Assembly: GCF_030687495.1 (NCBI RefSeq)
Contig: NZ_CP117435.1
Coordinates: 1,798,001-1,862,000, forward strand
Direction: 5' to 3'
Length of the DNA stretch: 64,000 nt
Source of the DNA: Pseudomonas sp. FP453
GTDB taxonomy: Bacteria; Pseudomonadota; Gammaproteobacteria; Pseudomonadales; Pseudomonadaceae
The stretch's first letter is position 1; each line of letters opens with the position of its first letter. Positions 8,787 through 17,204 of the stretch are shown in pieces. A model generated the notes under the pieces. That model ran no database searches and was not told the DNA's origin. It saw only the letters and a list, made by a program, of their open reading frames with translations. The translations under genes and the position numbers were made by a program.

Positions 8787-9971
8787 ATGAAAAATTCTTT
8801 TGGTTTCACTTGGTATCTGGCGGGGCTGAGCATGCTCGGCTACCTCGCCATGGACATGTACTTGCCGGCATTCGGCGCCATGGGCGAGCAACTGCAGATT
8901 GGCGCGGGCGCGGTGGGTGCCAGCTTGAGTATTTTTCTCGCCGGCTTCGCGGTAGGGCAGTTGTTGTGGGGGCCGTTGTCCGACCGCCTGGGGCGCAAGC
9001 CGATTCTGCTCGCCGGCTTGAGCCTGTTCGTGCTCGGTTGCGCGGGCATGTTCTGGGTCGAGACCGCAGCGCAATTGCTGGCGCTGCGTTTTATCCAGGC
9101 GATTGGCGTGTGTTCCGCCGCCGTGAGCTGGCAGGCGCTGGTGATCGACCGCTATCCGGCTGACAAGGCGCACCGCGTGTTCGCCAGCATCATGCCACTG
9201 ATGTCCCTGTCCCCTGCGTTGGCGCCGCTGTTGGGGGCGATCGTGTTGAATCACTTTGGCTGGCAGGCGATCTTCGGTGTGTTGCTGGGGGTGTCGCTGC
9301 TGTTGCTGCTGCCAACATTGCTCCTGCGTCGTATGCCGAAACGTCCGGCAGAAGAGGCCGCACCTTCGCGTCTCGGCTATGGCCAATTGCTCGGCTCCCG
9401 GGTGTTCACCGGCAATGTGATGATCTTTGCCGCGTGTTCGGCCAGTTTCTTCGCCTGGCTGACGGCTTCGCCCTTCATCCTTGGCGATATGGGTTACAGC
9501 CCGAATGACATCGGCTTGAGCTACGTCCTGCCGACCTTGGCGTTTCTGGTGGGTGGCTACAGTTGCCGCAGCGCCTTGCAGCGCTTCCAGGGCAAGACGC
9601 TGTTGCCCTGGTTGCTGGTGGCGTATTGCATCAGCATGGTGGCGCTGTACCTGGTTGCGACACTCACCGTGCCGACCCTCACCACCTTGCTGATTCCGTT
9701 CTGCCTGATGGCGCTGGTCAACGGTGCCAGCTATCCGATTGTAGTGGCGAATGCACTGATGCCGTTTGCCGAAAATTCCGGCAAGGCGGCGGCCCTGCAA
9801 AACACCCTGCAGCTGGGTTTGTGCTTTCTCAGCAGCCTGCTGGTGTCGTCGATGATTGACCAGCCGCTGCTGATTACCGTGATCGTGATGCTGGCGACTG
9901 CGCCGTTGGCGGTGTTGGGGTACTGGTTGGCGCGGCCGAAGGCTGACGGTTCGAAGCTGGCACAAGCTTAG
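8787..9971 (+). CDS. punC: Purine nucleoside transporter PunC (MFS, Bcr/CflA family)
   Basis: 394 residues with about 12 membrane helices. The MFS motif A between helices 2 and 3 reads [11 protein letters not shown]. Blocks such as [39 protein letters not shown] and [20 protein letters not shown] match E. coli PunC (YdhC), and the regulator next door is PunR. E. coli PunC carries purine nucleosides across the inner membrane. The start at ATG 8787 gives [16 protein letters not shown] Tsx-like nucleoside channel gene faces it from 10922, in keeping with nucleoside uptake. Confidence 0.87.
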   Translation: MKNSFGFTWYLAGLSMLGYLAMDMYLPAFGAMGEQLQIGAGAVGASLSIFLAGFAVGQLLWGPLSDRLGRKPILLAGLSLFVLGCAGMFWVETAAQLLALRFIQAIGVCSAAVSWQALVIDRYPADKAHRVFASIMPLMSLSPALAPLLGAIVLNHFGWQAIFGVLLGVSLLLLLPTLLLRRMPKRPAEEAAPSRLGYGQLLGSRVFTGNVMIFAACSASFFAWLTASPFILGDMGYSPNDIGLSYVLPTLAFLVGGYSCRSALQRFQGKTLLPWLLVAYCISMVALYLVATLTVPTLTTLLIPFCLMALVNGASYPIVVANALMPFAENSGKAAALQNTLQLGLCFLSSLLVSSMIDQPLLITVIVMLATAPLAVLGYWLARPKADGSKLAQA

Positions 9972-9989
9972 AAGTGTAATGCGATCAAC

Positions 9990-10076
9990 TGTGGGAGCTG
10001 GCTTGCCTGCGATGCTGGCGACTCGGTGTTTCAGTCGTACCGAGGTGATGCTATCGCAGGCAAGCCAGCTCCCACA
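9990..10076. repeat. REPIN (inverted REP pair)
   Basis: TGTGGGAGCTGGCTTGCCTG and its reverse complement about 45 bases apart; this is the GCTGGCTTGCCTGCGAT subtype. It lies between convergent punC and the Tsx-like gene. Confidence 0.9.
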
Positions 10077-10088
10077 CTTTGAAATGCC

Positions 10089-10922
10089 CTAGAAGGTGAT
10101 TTCCATATTCACCGTCGGCGTCGACGTGCGGCTACCCCGGCCACCGTCCACACCAAACTTGTTGTGCCAGTACTCGTAACCCACACCGAGATACAGGTTC
10201 GGCTTCACGCTTTTACCCGGACGCACGGCCACCATCAGCGCGCTGCGCACCAGCGCTTCGGGCGCAGTGTCGCGGCCGTGGTAGTCCTCGCCTTTCTCGC
10301 CGACGTAGTTGATGAACCCCTGGAATTTCGCCGCGTGGTTGGCGATTTCGAAGGGACGCATCCAGGTCAGGTTGAGCATGTAGGTGTCGTCGAAGGTGTG
10401 GTTCGACTCTTGCGCGCCGGGGATGCCGGTGTGGTTCTTTTCCTTGTAGTACAACAGGCTCAGGTCCAGCACGCCGACGGTGTTGAACTTCAAGGTCGGG
10501 CCGAGCACCACCGCACGTTTTTTTGCCGAGGCGAAGTTGTTGTTGCGGTTGGCATCGAAGCCCAGGGTCAGCGCGTAATCCTTGACCAGCCCGGTACCCA
10601 ACGGCACATCGAACACCCGTGACGCGTAAAGCTGGTGCCGATACACCGCGTACACTTCGCTGCCGCCGTGATCGGTGCCCTTGCGCGGGTCACTGCTGTC
10701 GGACAGGAACACATCCAGGTTGAGGAAATTACTGCCATACGTGTAGCCGCTGGCGTGGGTGAAGCTGTAGATCCGCTTGCTGAATTCGTCGGGGTTATTC
10801 GGATTGGTGAACTGTTGGCCGTAGCGGAATCCTACGCTGTTGTTCATCCATTCCACCGCGACAGCCTCCCCGCCGCCGAGGAGGGTGAGCAATACGGTTG
10901 CGCCGTGCAGTGCCTTTTTCAT
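10089..10922 (-). CDS. Tsx-like outer-membrane nucleoside channel
   Basis: 277 residues. A signal peptide (MKKALHGATVLLTLLGGGEAVA) ends near residue 22. The mature part has alternating aromatic beta-strands typical of the nucleoside-specific channel-forming (Tsx) family: WMNNSVGFRYGQQFTNP, LNLDVFLSDSS, EVYAVYRHQL, YLGVGYEYWHNKFG, and a C-terminal Phe. ATG 10922 is chosen because it opens the signal peptide. The start codon is 140 bases downstream of the LysR gene at 11066. With PunC and the NCS2 permease it suggests purine salvage from outside. Family assignment is good, substrate inferred. Confidence 0.75.
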   Translation of the reverse strand: MKKALHGATVLLTLLGGGEAVAVEWMNNSVGFRYGQQFTNPNNPDEFSKRIYSFTHASGYTYGSNFLNLDVFLSDSSDPRKGTDHGGSEVYAVYRHQLYASRVFDVPLGTGLVKDYALTLGFDANRNNNFASAKKRAVVLGPTLKFNTVGVLDLSLLYYKEKNHTGIPGAQESNHTFDDTYMLNLTWMRPFEIANHAAKFQGFINYVGEKGEDYHGRDTAPEALVRSALMVAVRPGKSVKPNLYLGVGYEYWHNKFGVDGGRGSRTSTPTVNMEITF

Positions 10923-11065
10923 TGTTTTAATTCCTTTGGCGTTTGGCTCATGGCGACCTTGCAGGGGCCGCCGGGCGCAGTATCGACACAAGGATCGCGC
11001 ACGCCAAAGAACAGAATCTCGCCTGGGCCGATGCCGAAACGGCAGCAGCCGGGCTGCCCTGAAAG

Positions 11066-12013
11066 TCAGGAAATACGCGGGGGCGCAGTCATTTCATCGC
11101 GTTCGCGCAAGGTAATTTCCTCGCCCAGCAGATGCGCCAACGCTTGCACCGCCACTGGCAAGTCGCGGTCTTTGCGCGCATACACGCCCAGGTCGCTGAA
11201 GATTCCACCCTGGTCACTCAAGGGGATATGCAGCAGTTCGCCGCGCGCCAGGTCGGCCTCGATGCCGATGCGGGTCTGGAAGGCAATGCCCAATTGCTGG
11301 CGTGCCAACTGCCGGGCCAACTCCATGGAGTTGCTGTGCAGCAGCGCCTTGTTTGGCGCTGCACGCTTGTGCAGCGGGGCGATCAGGTGATGCACCGACA
11401 GCTCGCTCTTGGCCTGGATCACCCCGTATTCGCAGCACTGCCCGTAGCTGACTTGGCTTTCACCCGCCAATGCGTGGGTCGGTGTCATCAGCGCGCCGAG
11501 GCGGAAATGGCCGACACACAGTTGGGTGATTTCGCCACTGCGGGGCAGGGCAAACGCCAGCCCCAAATCCGCCTGGCCATTGACCACCGCGCCGGGAATC
11601 GATTGCGAGCCTTGCACCGTGACGCCAATCGTCACCTTCGGATAGCGCTCGCGCATGCGCTTGAGGGCGGCGGGCAGCAGTTCAACGGCAGCGCCTTCCA
11701 CCGTGGCGATTTCCACATGGCCGGTCTGCACGCCATGCAAGCCATCCAGTTCACCGCGCACCCGTTCCACATCCTGCAACAGCAGCGTGATGTGGCGCGT
11801 GAGGATTTCGCCAGCCGCCGTCACACGCAGGCCGCCTGGCAAACGCTCAAACAGCGTCGCGCCCATCTCATCTTCCAGCTTGAGGATCTGCCGGTTCACC
11901 GCCGACGACGCCACATTGAGGCGCCGTGCGGCTTCGCGGATCGAATGGCAGCGCCGCACCATGTCGAAGTAATAGATCGCGGGGGCGTGGATGCGCAGTT
12001 TGCGGTTGAGCAT
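11066..12013 (-). CDS. LysR-family regulator beside a purine permease
   Basis: 315 residues. HTH at about 14-62 (YYFDMVRRCHSIREAARRLN, then VASSAVNRQILKLEDEMG), LysR substrate domain at 95-300. It is divergent from the NCS2 permease at 12187 across a 173-base spacer that holds the ATTGTATACAAT palindrome. AGGAC lies about 10 bases before the ATG. Likely controls the permease and perhaps the Tsx-like gene downstream on the same strand. The effector is not known. Confidence 0.85.
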   Translation of the reverse strand: MLNRKLRIHAPAIYYFDMVRRCHSIREAARRLNVASSAVNRQILKLEDEMGATLFERLPGGLRVTAAGEILTRHITLLLQDVERVRGELDGLHGVQTGHVEIATVEGAAVELLPAALKRMRERYPKVTIGVTVQGSQSIPGAVVNGQADLGLAFALPRSGEITQLCVGHFRLGALMTPTHALAGESQVSYGQCCEYGVIQAKSELSVHHLIAPLHKRAAPNKALLHSNSMELARQLARQQLGIAFQTRIGIEADLARGELLHIPLSDQGGIFSDLGVYARKDRDLPVAVQALAHLLGEEITLRERDEMTAPPRIS

Positions 12014-12108
12014 TTTTTTTCAGGTCCTTTTGCGCAGGTCTTCAGGCCGCGGGACAGGGCGGCTGAATGGATTTTTGTAACGAGGATTACAAGCTTGTTG
12101 TGGAATTG

Positions 12109-12120
12109 ATTGTATACAAT
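12109..12120. promoter_or_regulatory. Perfect palindrome in the permease promoter
   Basis: ATTGTATACAAT, a 12-base perfect palindrome, 66 bases before the permease start. Short TTGTATACAA sites of this kind are typical of GntR-family operators and not of LysR sites, so a second regulator may act here. The outer context AATTG...CAATT extends the symmetry only partly. Confidence 0.5.
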
Positions 12121-12186
12121 TCTATGGACATCCCGTGTTTCCTTTGCATACAGTGATTGCACAACAAAAACAGAGATCCCCTCACC

Positions 12187-13689
12187 ATGACTATCCCGAA
12201 GGCGTCACCGCAGCGGCCCGAAGATGAAAATCTGGGCGTCGCCGCCAACATGGCTTACGGCCTGCAGCATGTCCTCACCATGTACGGTGGCATCGTCGCC
12301 GTACCGCTGATCGTCGGCCAGGCGGCCGGGTTGTCGCCGGCGGATATCGGCCTGTTGATCGCCGCGTCGCTGTTTGCCGGTGGCCTGGCCACCTTGTTGC
12401 AAACCTTGGGTTTACCGTTCTTTGGTTGTCAGTTGCCGCTGGTGCAGGGCGTGTCGTTTGCCGGTGTGGCCACCATGGTGGCAATCGTCGGCAGCGATGG
12501 CGCCGGCGGGGTTCCGGCGATCCTCGGGGCGGTGATGGCCGCGTCGTTTATCGGGCTGTTGATTACCCCGGTGTTCTCGCGAATCACCAAATTCTTCCCG
12601 CCCTTGGTGACCGGTATCGTGATCACCACCATCGGCTTGACCCTGATGCCCGTTGCGGCGCGTTGGGCGATGGGCGGCAACAGCCGCGCGGCGGATTTTG
12701 GCAGCATGTCCAACATCGGCCTGGCCGCATTGACCCTGATGCTGGTGTTGCTGTTGAGCAAGATCGGCAGTGCGACCATTTCCCGTCTGTCGATCCTCCT
12801 GGCGATGGTGATCGGCACCGTGATTGCCGTGTTCCTGGGTATGGCGGACTTCTCCGGGGTGACCCAGGGGCCGATGTTCGGTTTTCCCACACCATTCCAT
12901 TTCGGCATGCCAACTTTCCATGTGGCCGCGATCATCTCCATGTGCATCGTGGTGATGGTGACGCTGGTGGAAACCTCGGCGGATATCCTGGCGGTGGGCG
13001 AGATCATCGACACCAAGGTCGATTCCAAACGCCTGGGTAACGGCTTGCGCGCCGATATGTTGTCGAGCATGTTTGCGCCGATTTTTGGTTCGTTCACCCA
13101 GAGCGCGTTCGCCCAGAATGTCGGCCTGGTGGCGGTCACCGGGGTGAAAAGCCGTTTTGTGGTGGCGACGGGCGGGTTGTTCCTGGTGATCCTCGGCCTG
13201 CTGCCCTTTATGGGCCGGGTGATTGCGGCGGTGCCGACGTCGGTGTTGGGCGGGGCGGGTATCGTGCTGTTTGGTACCGTGGCGGCCAGCGGTATCCGCA
13301 CGCTGTCGAAGGTGGACTACCGCAACAACATGAACCTGATCATCGTCGCCACTTCCATCGGTTTTGGCATGATCCCGATTGCGGCACCGAGCTTCTATGA
13401 TCACTTCCCGACCTGGTTCGCCACCATTTTCCACTCGGGCATCAGCTCGTCCGCGATAATGGCGATCTTGCTGAACCTGGCGTTCAACCACTTCACCGCC
13501 GGTAACTCGGACCAGCAATCGGTGTTTGTGGCAGGGACGGAGCGCAGTTTGTGCTTCCACGATGTGGCCGCGTTGCGCGATGGGGATTACTTCCGCGGCG
13601 GCAAGCTGTTTGATGCCGAGGGTAAGGAGATTCCGTTGGTGGCTGATGTATCAAGGAAGACCGCGAAACCTGAAACCACTGAAGTCTGA
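12187..13689 (+). CDS. Nucleobase:cation symporter-2 (xanthine/urate-type permease)
   Basis: 500 residues, about 14 hydrophobic helices. The NCS2 (UraA/XanQ) fold is shown by LQHVLTMYGGIVAVPLIVGQ, the VQGVSFAGVATMVAIVG helix, the ETSADILAVGEII segment with the conserved Glu, and the family signature QNVGLVAVTGVKSRFVV. The AVTGVKSR form is typical of xanthine/uric acid members, not uracil ones. It is predicted to import a purine base with protons. ATG 12187 is used; the upstream GTG/ATG at 12157 would add ten unconserved residues. Confidence 0.88.
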   Translation: MTIPKASPQRPEDENLGVAANMAYGLQHVLTMYGGIVAVPLIVGQAAGLSPADIGLLIAASLFAGGLATLLQTLGLPFFGCQLPLVQGVSFAGVATMVAIVGSDGAGGVPAILGAVMAASFIGLLITPVFSRITKFFPPLVTGIVITTIGLTLMPVAARWAMGGNSRAADFGSMSNIGLAALTLMLVLLLSKIGSATISRLSILLAMVIGTVIAVFLGMADFSGVTQGPMFGFPTPFHFGMPTFHVAAIISMCIVVMVTLVETSADILAVGEIIDTKVDSKRLGNGLRADMLSSMFAPIFGSFTQSAFAQNVGLVAVTGVKSRFVVATGGLFLVILGLLPFMGRVIAAVPTSVLGGAGIVLFGTVAASGIRTLSKVDYRNNMNLIIVATSIGFGMIPIAAPSFYDHFPTWFATIFHSGISSSAIMAILLNLAFNHFTAGNSDQQSVFVAGTERSLCFHDVAALRDGDYFRGGKLFDAEGKEIPLVADVSRKTAKPETTEV

Positions 13690-13707
13690 AGCCGGTTGAG
13701 GCACCCA

Positions 13708-14336
13708 TGTGGGAGCTGGCTTGCCTGCGATAGCGGCGGTGAATTCACCCCAGTCATCGCGGGCAAGCCCGCTCCCACATTTTGACCGGGGTCACGCACA
13801 TTTTGAATTGTGAACCCAATCCATTGTGGGAGCTGGCTTGCCTGCGATAGCGGCGGTGAATTCACCCCAGTCATCGCGGGCAAGCCCGCTCCCACATTTT
13901 GATCGGGGTCACGCACATTTTGAATTGTGAACCCAGTCCATTGTGGGAGCTGGCTTGCCTGCGATAGCGGCGGTGAATTCACCCCAGTCATCGCGGGCAA
14001 GCCCGCTCCCATATTTTGATCGGGGTCACGCACATTTTGAATCGTGAGCCCAATCCATTGTGGGAGCTGGCTCATCGCGGGCAAGCCCGCTCCCACATTT
14101 TGATCGGGGTCACGCACATTTTGAATTGTGAACCCAATCCATTGTGGGAGCTGGCTTGCCTGCGATAGCGGCGGTGAATTCACCCCAGTCATCGCGGGCA
14201 AGCCCGCTCCCACATTTTGATCGGGGTCACGCACATTTTGAATTGTGAACCCAATCCATTGTGGGAGCTGGCTTGCCTGCGATAGCGGCGGTGAATTCAC
14301 CCCAGTCATCGCAGGCAAGCGAGCTCCCACATTTTG
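13708..14336. repeat. Tandem REPIN array, six units
   Basis: Units begin with TGTGGGAGCTGG at 13708, 13825, 13942, 14059, 14143 and 14260. Spacing is 117 bases except the fourth unit, which is 84 because about 33 bases of the inner loop are gone. Each unit holds a left REP arm of the CTGGCTTGCCTGCGAT type, a loop with GGCGGTGAATTCACCCC, a right arm of the ATCGCGGGCAAGCCCGCTC type, and a linker with CACGCACATTTTGAATTGTG. It fills the gap between the convergent permease and peptidase genes. Confidence 0.93.
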
Positions 14337-14338
14337 AT

Positions 14339-15271
14339 TTAGCCAGCCTTAAGCTTTGGGTACGGTACCGAACACGCCTCATCCAGAAACTTAACCACGG
14401 TGCCCATGCACGCCTGGCGTTCTTCGACATGGGGCATGTGGCTGGAGTCTTCAAACAGCGCCCAGCGCACATCCGCGATTTCATCCAGGAACGGCTTGAC
14501 CACCAATGGCGTGGCCTCGTCATGCCGCCCGGAGATCACCAGGGTCGGCACCTTGATCGCCGACAACCGGCCAATCGACTTCCAATCCTTCAAGCTGCCG
14601 ATCACGTGGAACTCGGTCGGGCCGCTCATGGCGTGGTACACCGTGGGGTCTGAGTCGACTTGGGCAAAGGTCCGCGCGACCTCTTCCGGCCATGGATTGA
14701 CGCGGCACACGTGCTGGTCATAGAAAATCCGCGAGGCGGCGAGGTATTCCGGGTCTTGATAGGTGCCGGCGGCTTCATGCTTGAGCAGGGTTTCGTGCAC
14801 GCCTTCAGGCAATAGCTTACGCAGGCGGTTGGCTTCGCTGACCCAGGTGCGCATGCACGTCGGCGAGTTGGCCGGGATGAACGCGCGCAGGCCCTTGGGC
14901 TGGCGGATCGCGTGTTCGCTGCCGAGCATGCCGCCCCAGGATTGGCCGAGGATCGCGTAGTTATCGCGGATGTTCAGGTGGTCGAGCAGGTTGTCCAGTT
15001 CGGCGAGGAACAGGTCGACGGTCCAGAACGACGGGTCTTTGTCCGGCAGATGGGTGGAGCGGCCGTTGCCCAGTTGATCGTAGTGGATCACGGCATGGCC
15101 GCTGGCGGCGACGTCCTTGAAGGCATCGACATAGTCATGGGTGCAGCCGGGGCCGCCGTGGATGATCACCAGCGGCGTGCGGCCGGTGGTCAGGTCGCCG
15201 GTGACGCGGTACCAGGTCTGGTAGGCGCCAAAGGCCGCATACCCTTCGCGGATTTTTTCGATGAATTCCAT
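14339..15271 (-). CDS. Proline iminopeptidase-family hydrolase next to a LuxR solo
   Basis: 310 residues, alpha/beta-hydrolase fold. HGGPG at 38-42 forms the oxyanion loop, the nucleophile is S111 in GQSWGG, the acid Asp is in [10 protein letters not shown] and the base His in EDSSHMPH. The family frees N-terminal proline or hydrolyses amino acid amides. It lies directly downstream of the LuxR solo on the same strand but with its own lux-box-like site (15334-15353) 63 bases upstream of the start. In the PipR system a peptidase of this family is the induced gene. True substrate unknown. Confidence 0.85.
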   Translation of the reverse strand: MEFIEKIREGYAAFGAYQTWYRVTGDLTTGRTPLVIIHGGPGCTHDYVDAFKDVAASGHAVIHYDQLGNGRSTHLPDKDPSFWTVDLFLAELDNLLDHLNIRDNYAILGQSWGGMLGSEHAIRQPKGLRAFIPANSPTCMRTWVSEANRLRKLLPEGVHETLLKHEAAGTYQDPEYLAASRIFYDQHVCRVNPWPEEVARTFAQVDSDPTVYHAMSGPTEFHVIGSLKDWKSIGRLSAIKVPTLVISGRHDEATPLVVKPFLDEIADVRWALFEDSSHMPHVEERQACMGTVVKFLDEACSVPYPKLKAG

Positions 15272-15333
15272 TTCGTACCCTGCTCTTTGGAAAAAGGATC
15301 AGGGACACGATAGTCGGCACGCCAGATTTAGGT

Positions 15334-15353
15334 AACTAGCAAAACAGCTAGGT
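15334..15353. promoter_or_regulatory. lux-box-like site upstream of the minus-strand peptidase
   Basis: AACTA-N10-TAGGT, 20 bases, one mismatch from the perfect ACCTA-N10-TAGGT form found at the other peptidase. Read toward the gene it begins ACCTAGC. The spacing of 10 between 5-base arms is that of classical lux boxes. A TATCGT-like -10 element lies about 32 bases downstream of its centre, consistent with LuxR activation. Confidence 0.6.
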
Positions 15354-15365
15354 TTTACCCATCGG

Positions 15366-16151
15366 TCAATCTTCCAGCAGGCGGTAATGGGTGGCGCGCA
15401 CCACCGCTTGTACGCGGTTCTTGGCCCCCAGCTTGTGCATCGCCGAGGCCAGGTGCAGGGTGACCACCGCCAGTGAACGGCTCAACTGCGTGGCGATTTC
15501 GGCGGCGGTGAGGCCGTCGGCGGCCCATTTCAGGCATTCGCGTTCGCGTTTGGTCAGGTGGATATGCGGGTACGTGCGTAGCTCTTTGCTGAACAGTGGG
15601 TAGGCCGCTTCCTGCAAGGCGTGGGTAATCAGGCTGAAATCCGCCAGGGTCTGCTGTGCATCCTGCAACACACTGCGGGCCTTGCCGATGCGCAGGCCGG
15701 TCAACGAGGCGAAGCCGCCGCGTGGCAAGTGGATGGGCACGCTGACGCCGCAGGTCAGTTGGCGTTCGTGCAAATAAGAGGAAACAGGTGCGTGGCAAGG
15801 GTCGATGATCTTCTGCAGCGCCGTCTGGGCCTTGGCCTCGTAGGACCAGACAAATGGCGATACTGTGCTCAAGGCCAGGTGCTGCACCGGGTCGATCTGG
15901 TAGAAGCCTTCGCCGCACCACAACGCGTGCCAGTCGGGCGGCGTGTTGCGCAGCTCCAGGACCGAAGGGGTGATCAAGGCGCCGTCATGGTCGATGGGCA
16001 CCGGGGTGTAGTCATACACCAGTGCATCAAAACCCAACTGTTGGGCAAGGATAAAGGTGTTGTCCATCTGTTCATCCAGGCTCCTGCCCGGCATCAGACG
16101 GTTATTGAAGGCAGTAAGCTTGGCCAGCATCCGTTCTGCTCCCGAATTCAT
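15366..16151 (-). CDS. LuxR solo of the plant-responsive (PipR/OryR-like) type
   Basis: 261 residues from ATG 16151 (a GTG at 16184 is the alternative). An autoinducer-binding domain (about 10-160) is followed by a LuxR HTH (about 199-254: LTKRERECLKWAADGLTAAE). Aligned to LasR/TraR, the pocket keeps Trp74, Asp87-Pro88 and Trp102, but the tyrosine equivalent to TraR Tyr61 is Trp78 and the next upstream aromatic is Thr70. Loss of that tyrosine marks the subfamily that answers plant compounds and not acyl-homoserine lactones. No luxI is present. Flanked by two iminopeptidase-family genes and a peptide ABC transporter, as for PipR. Confidence 0.85.
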   Translation of the reverse strand: MNSGAERMLAKLTAFNNRLMPGRSLDEQMDNTFILAQQLGFDALVYDYTPVPIDHDGALITPSVLELRNTPPDWHALWCGEGFYQIDPVQHLALSTVSPFVWSYEAKAQTALQKIIDPCHAPVSSYLHERQLTCGVSVPIHLPRGGFASLTGLRIGKARSVLQDAQQTLADFSLITHALQEAAYPLFSKELRTYPHIHLTKRERECLKWAADGLTAAEIATQLSRSLAVVTLHLASAMHKLGAKNRVQAVVRATHYRLLED

Positions 16152-16209
16152 TTGAATCTCGACTTGCGGCAAGTAGAATGCCACGCCCCGGCGAAGGACT
16201 GCCAGGCCA

Positions 16210-16231
16210 AACCTATAAGAAATACTAGGTT
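16210..16231. promoter_or_regulatory. lux-box-like site upstream of the plus-strand peptidase/ABC operon
   Basis: AACCTA-N10-TAGGTT: a perfect 6-base inverted repeat with the 10-base core spacing of lux boxes. It lies 82 bases before the ATG at 16314, in the divergent spacer next to the LuxR solo gene, so it may serve both directions. Confidence 0.7.
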
Positions 16232-16313
16232 ATGGACGCACGGCATCCTCGGTAGTGTTGGCCTGATCAACGGCCGCTGCCAGCCAGGCCGATACCACAC
16301 AAGGAATGTATGC

Positions 16314-17201
16314 ATGTGGCGTGAAATTGCCCCCGACCAGCAGTACAACGTGCACGTCGACGGCCATAACCTCGTGGTCTACAGCTTCGGCGAAGGCGAT
16401 GAGGTGCTCTTGTGCCTCAACGGCGGCCCGGGCCTGCCGTGTGACTACTTGCGCGACGCCCATGGCTGGCTCAAGGACCATAACCTGCGAGTGGTTGCAT
16501 TCGACCAGCTTGGCACGGGCGCATCAGCCAGACCGACCGATGTTTCCCTGTGGGAAATCCGCCGTTATGTCGAAGAAGTCGAAACCGTGCGCCAAACCCT
16601 GAATCTGGGACGCGTGCATTTGCTGGGGCATTCCTGGGGCGGCTGGCTCGGCATCGAATACGCCATCCATTACCCCGCTGCGTTGAAAAGCCTGATCCTC
16701 GAAAACACCGTCGGCGACATTCCGCACCTGTCCCAGGAGCTTGAACGCCTGCGCGGCGCCCTCGGCAGTGAAACCGTGGCGATGATGCAGCGCCATGAAG
16801 CCATGGGCACCCTCGACCATCCCCAGTACCAGGCCGCCATCACCTTGCTCAACTATCGCCACGTGTGCCGCCTGGACGAATGGCCCGAGCCGGTCAAGCG
16901 CTCCCTCGGCGACTGGAACATGGGGCCTTATGAAACCATGCAGGGCCCTAACGAGTTCCTCTATGTCGGCAACCTCAAGGACTGGAACCGCATCCCCGAG
17001 ATGGCCGACTTTACGATGCCCACGCTGATCACCACCGGCCAACACGACGAACTCACCCCGGCCTGCGCCATGCGTATGAAGATGGCAGTCAAGCACGCCG
17101 AACTCCACGTCTTTCCCAACAGCAGCCATATGCCGTTCTACGAAGAGCCCCAGGCCTATTTCCCGGTGTTGCTGGACTTCCTCGCGCGTCACCGAGGCTG
17201 A
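16314..17201 (+). CDS. Proline iminopeptidase-family hydrolase (PipA-like)
   Basis: 295 residues, alpha/beta hydrolase: NGGPG at 36-40, nucleophile S107 in GHSWGG, acid Asp in TTGQHDELTP, base His in PNSSHMPF. AAGGA lies 8 bases before ATG 16314. It is a clear relative of the 14339-15271 gene but well diverged (NGGPG and GHSWGG against HGGPG and GQSWGG), so not a recent duplication. It is the first gene of an operon with five transporter genes; the permease start is 3 bases after its stop. Probably cytoplasmic, acting on the imported compound. Confidence 0.86.
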   Translation: MWREIAPDQQYNVHVDGHNLVVYSFGEGDEVLLCLNGGPGLPCDYLRDAHGWLKDHNLRVVAFDQLGTGASARPTDVSLWEIRRYVEEVETVRQTLNLGRVHLLGHSWGGWLGIEYAIHYPAALKSLILENTVGDIPHLSQELERLRGALGSETVAMMQRHEAMGTLDHPQYQAAITLLNYRHVCRLDEWPEPVKRSLGDWNMGPYETMQGPNEFLYVGNLKDWNRIPEMADFTMPTLITTGQHDELTPACAMRMKMAVKHAELHVFPNSSHMPFYEEPQAYFPVLLDFLARHRG

Positions 17202-17204
17202 CGG

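Noticed and set aside
12412..13560. 382-codon ORF antisense to the NCS2 permease
   Set aside because: His/Arg/Gln-rich shadow with no domain; permease is intact.
13587..14330. A 247-codon minus-strand ORF with repeated MTGVNSPPLSQ and IGFTIQNVRDP units, looking like a repeat protein
   Set aside because: It is a translation of the REPIN array; the periodicity is that of the DNA repeat, and its 3' end runs antisense into the permease gene.
13708..14336. Possible CRISPR array from regular repeats
   Set aside because: The whole 117-base unit is repeated including the part between the arms; there are no unique spacers and no cas genes.
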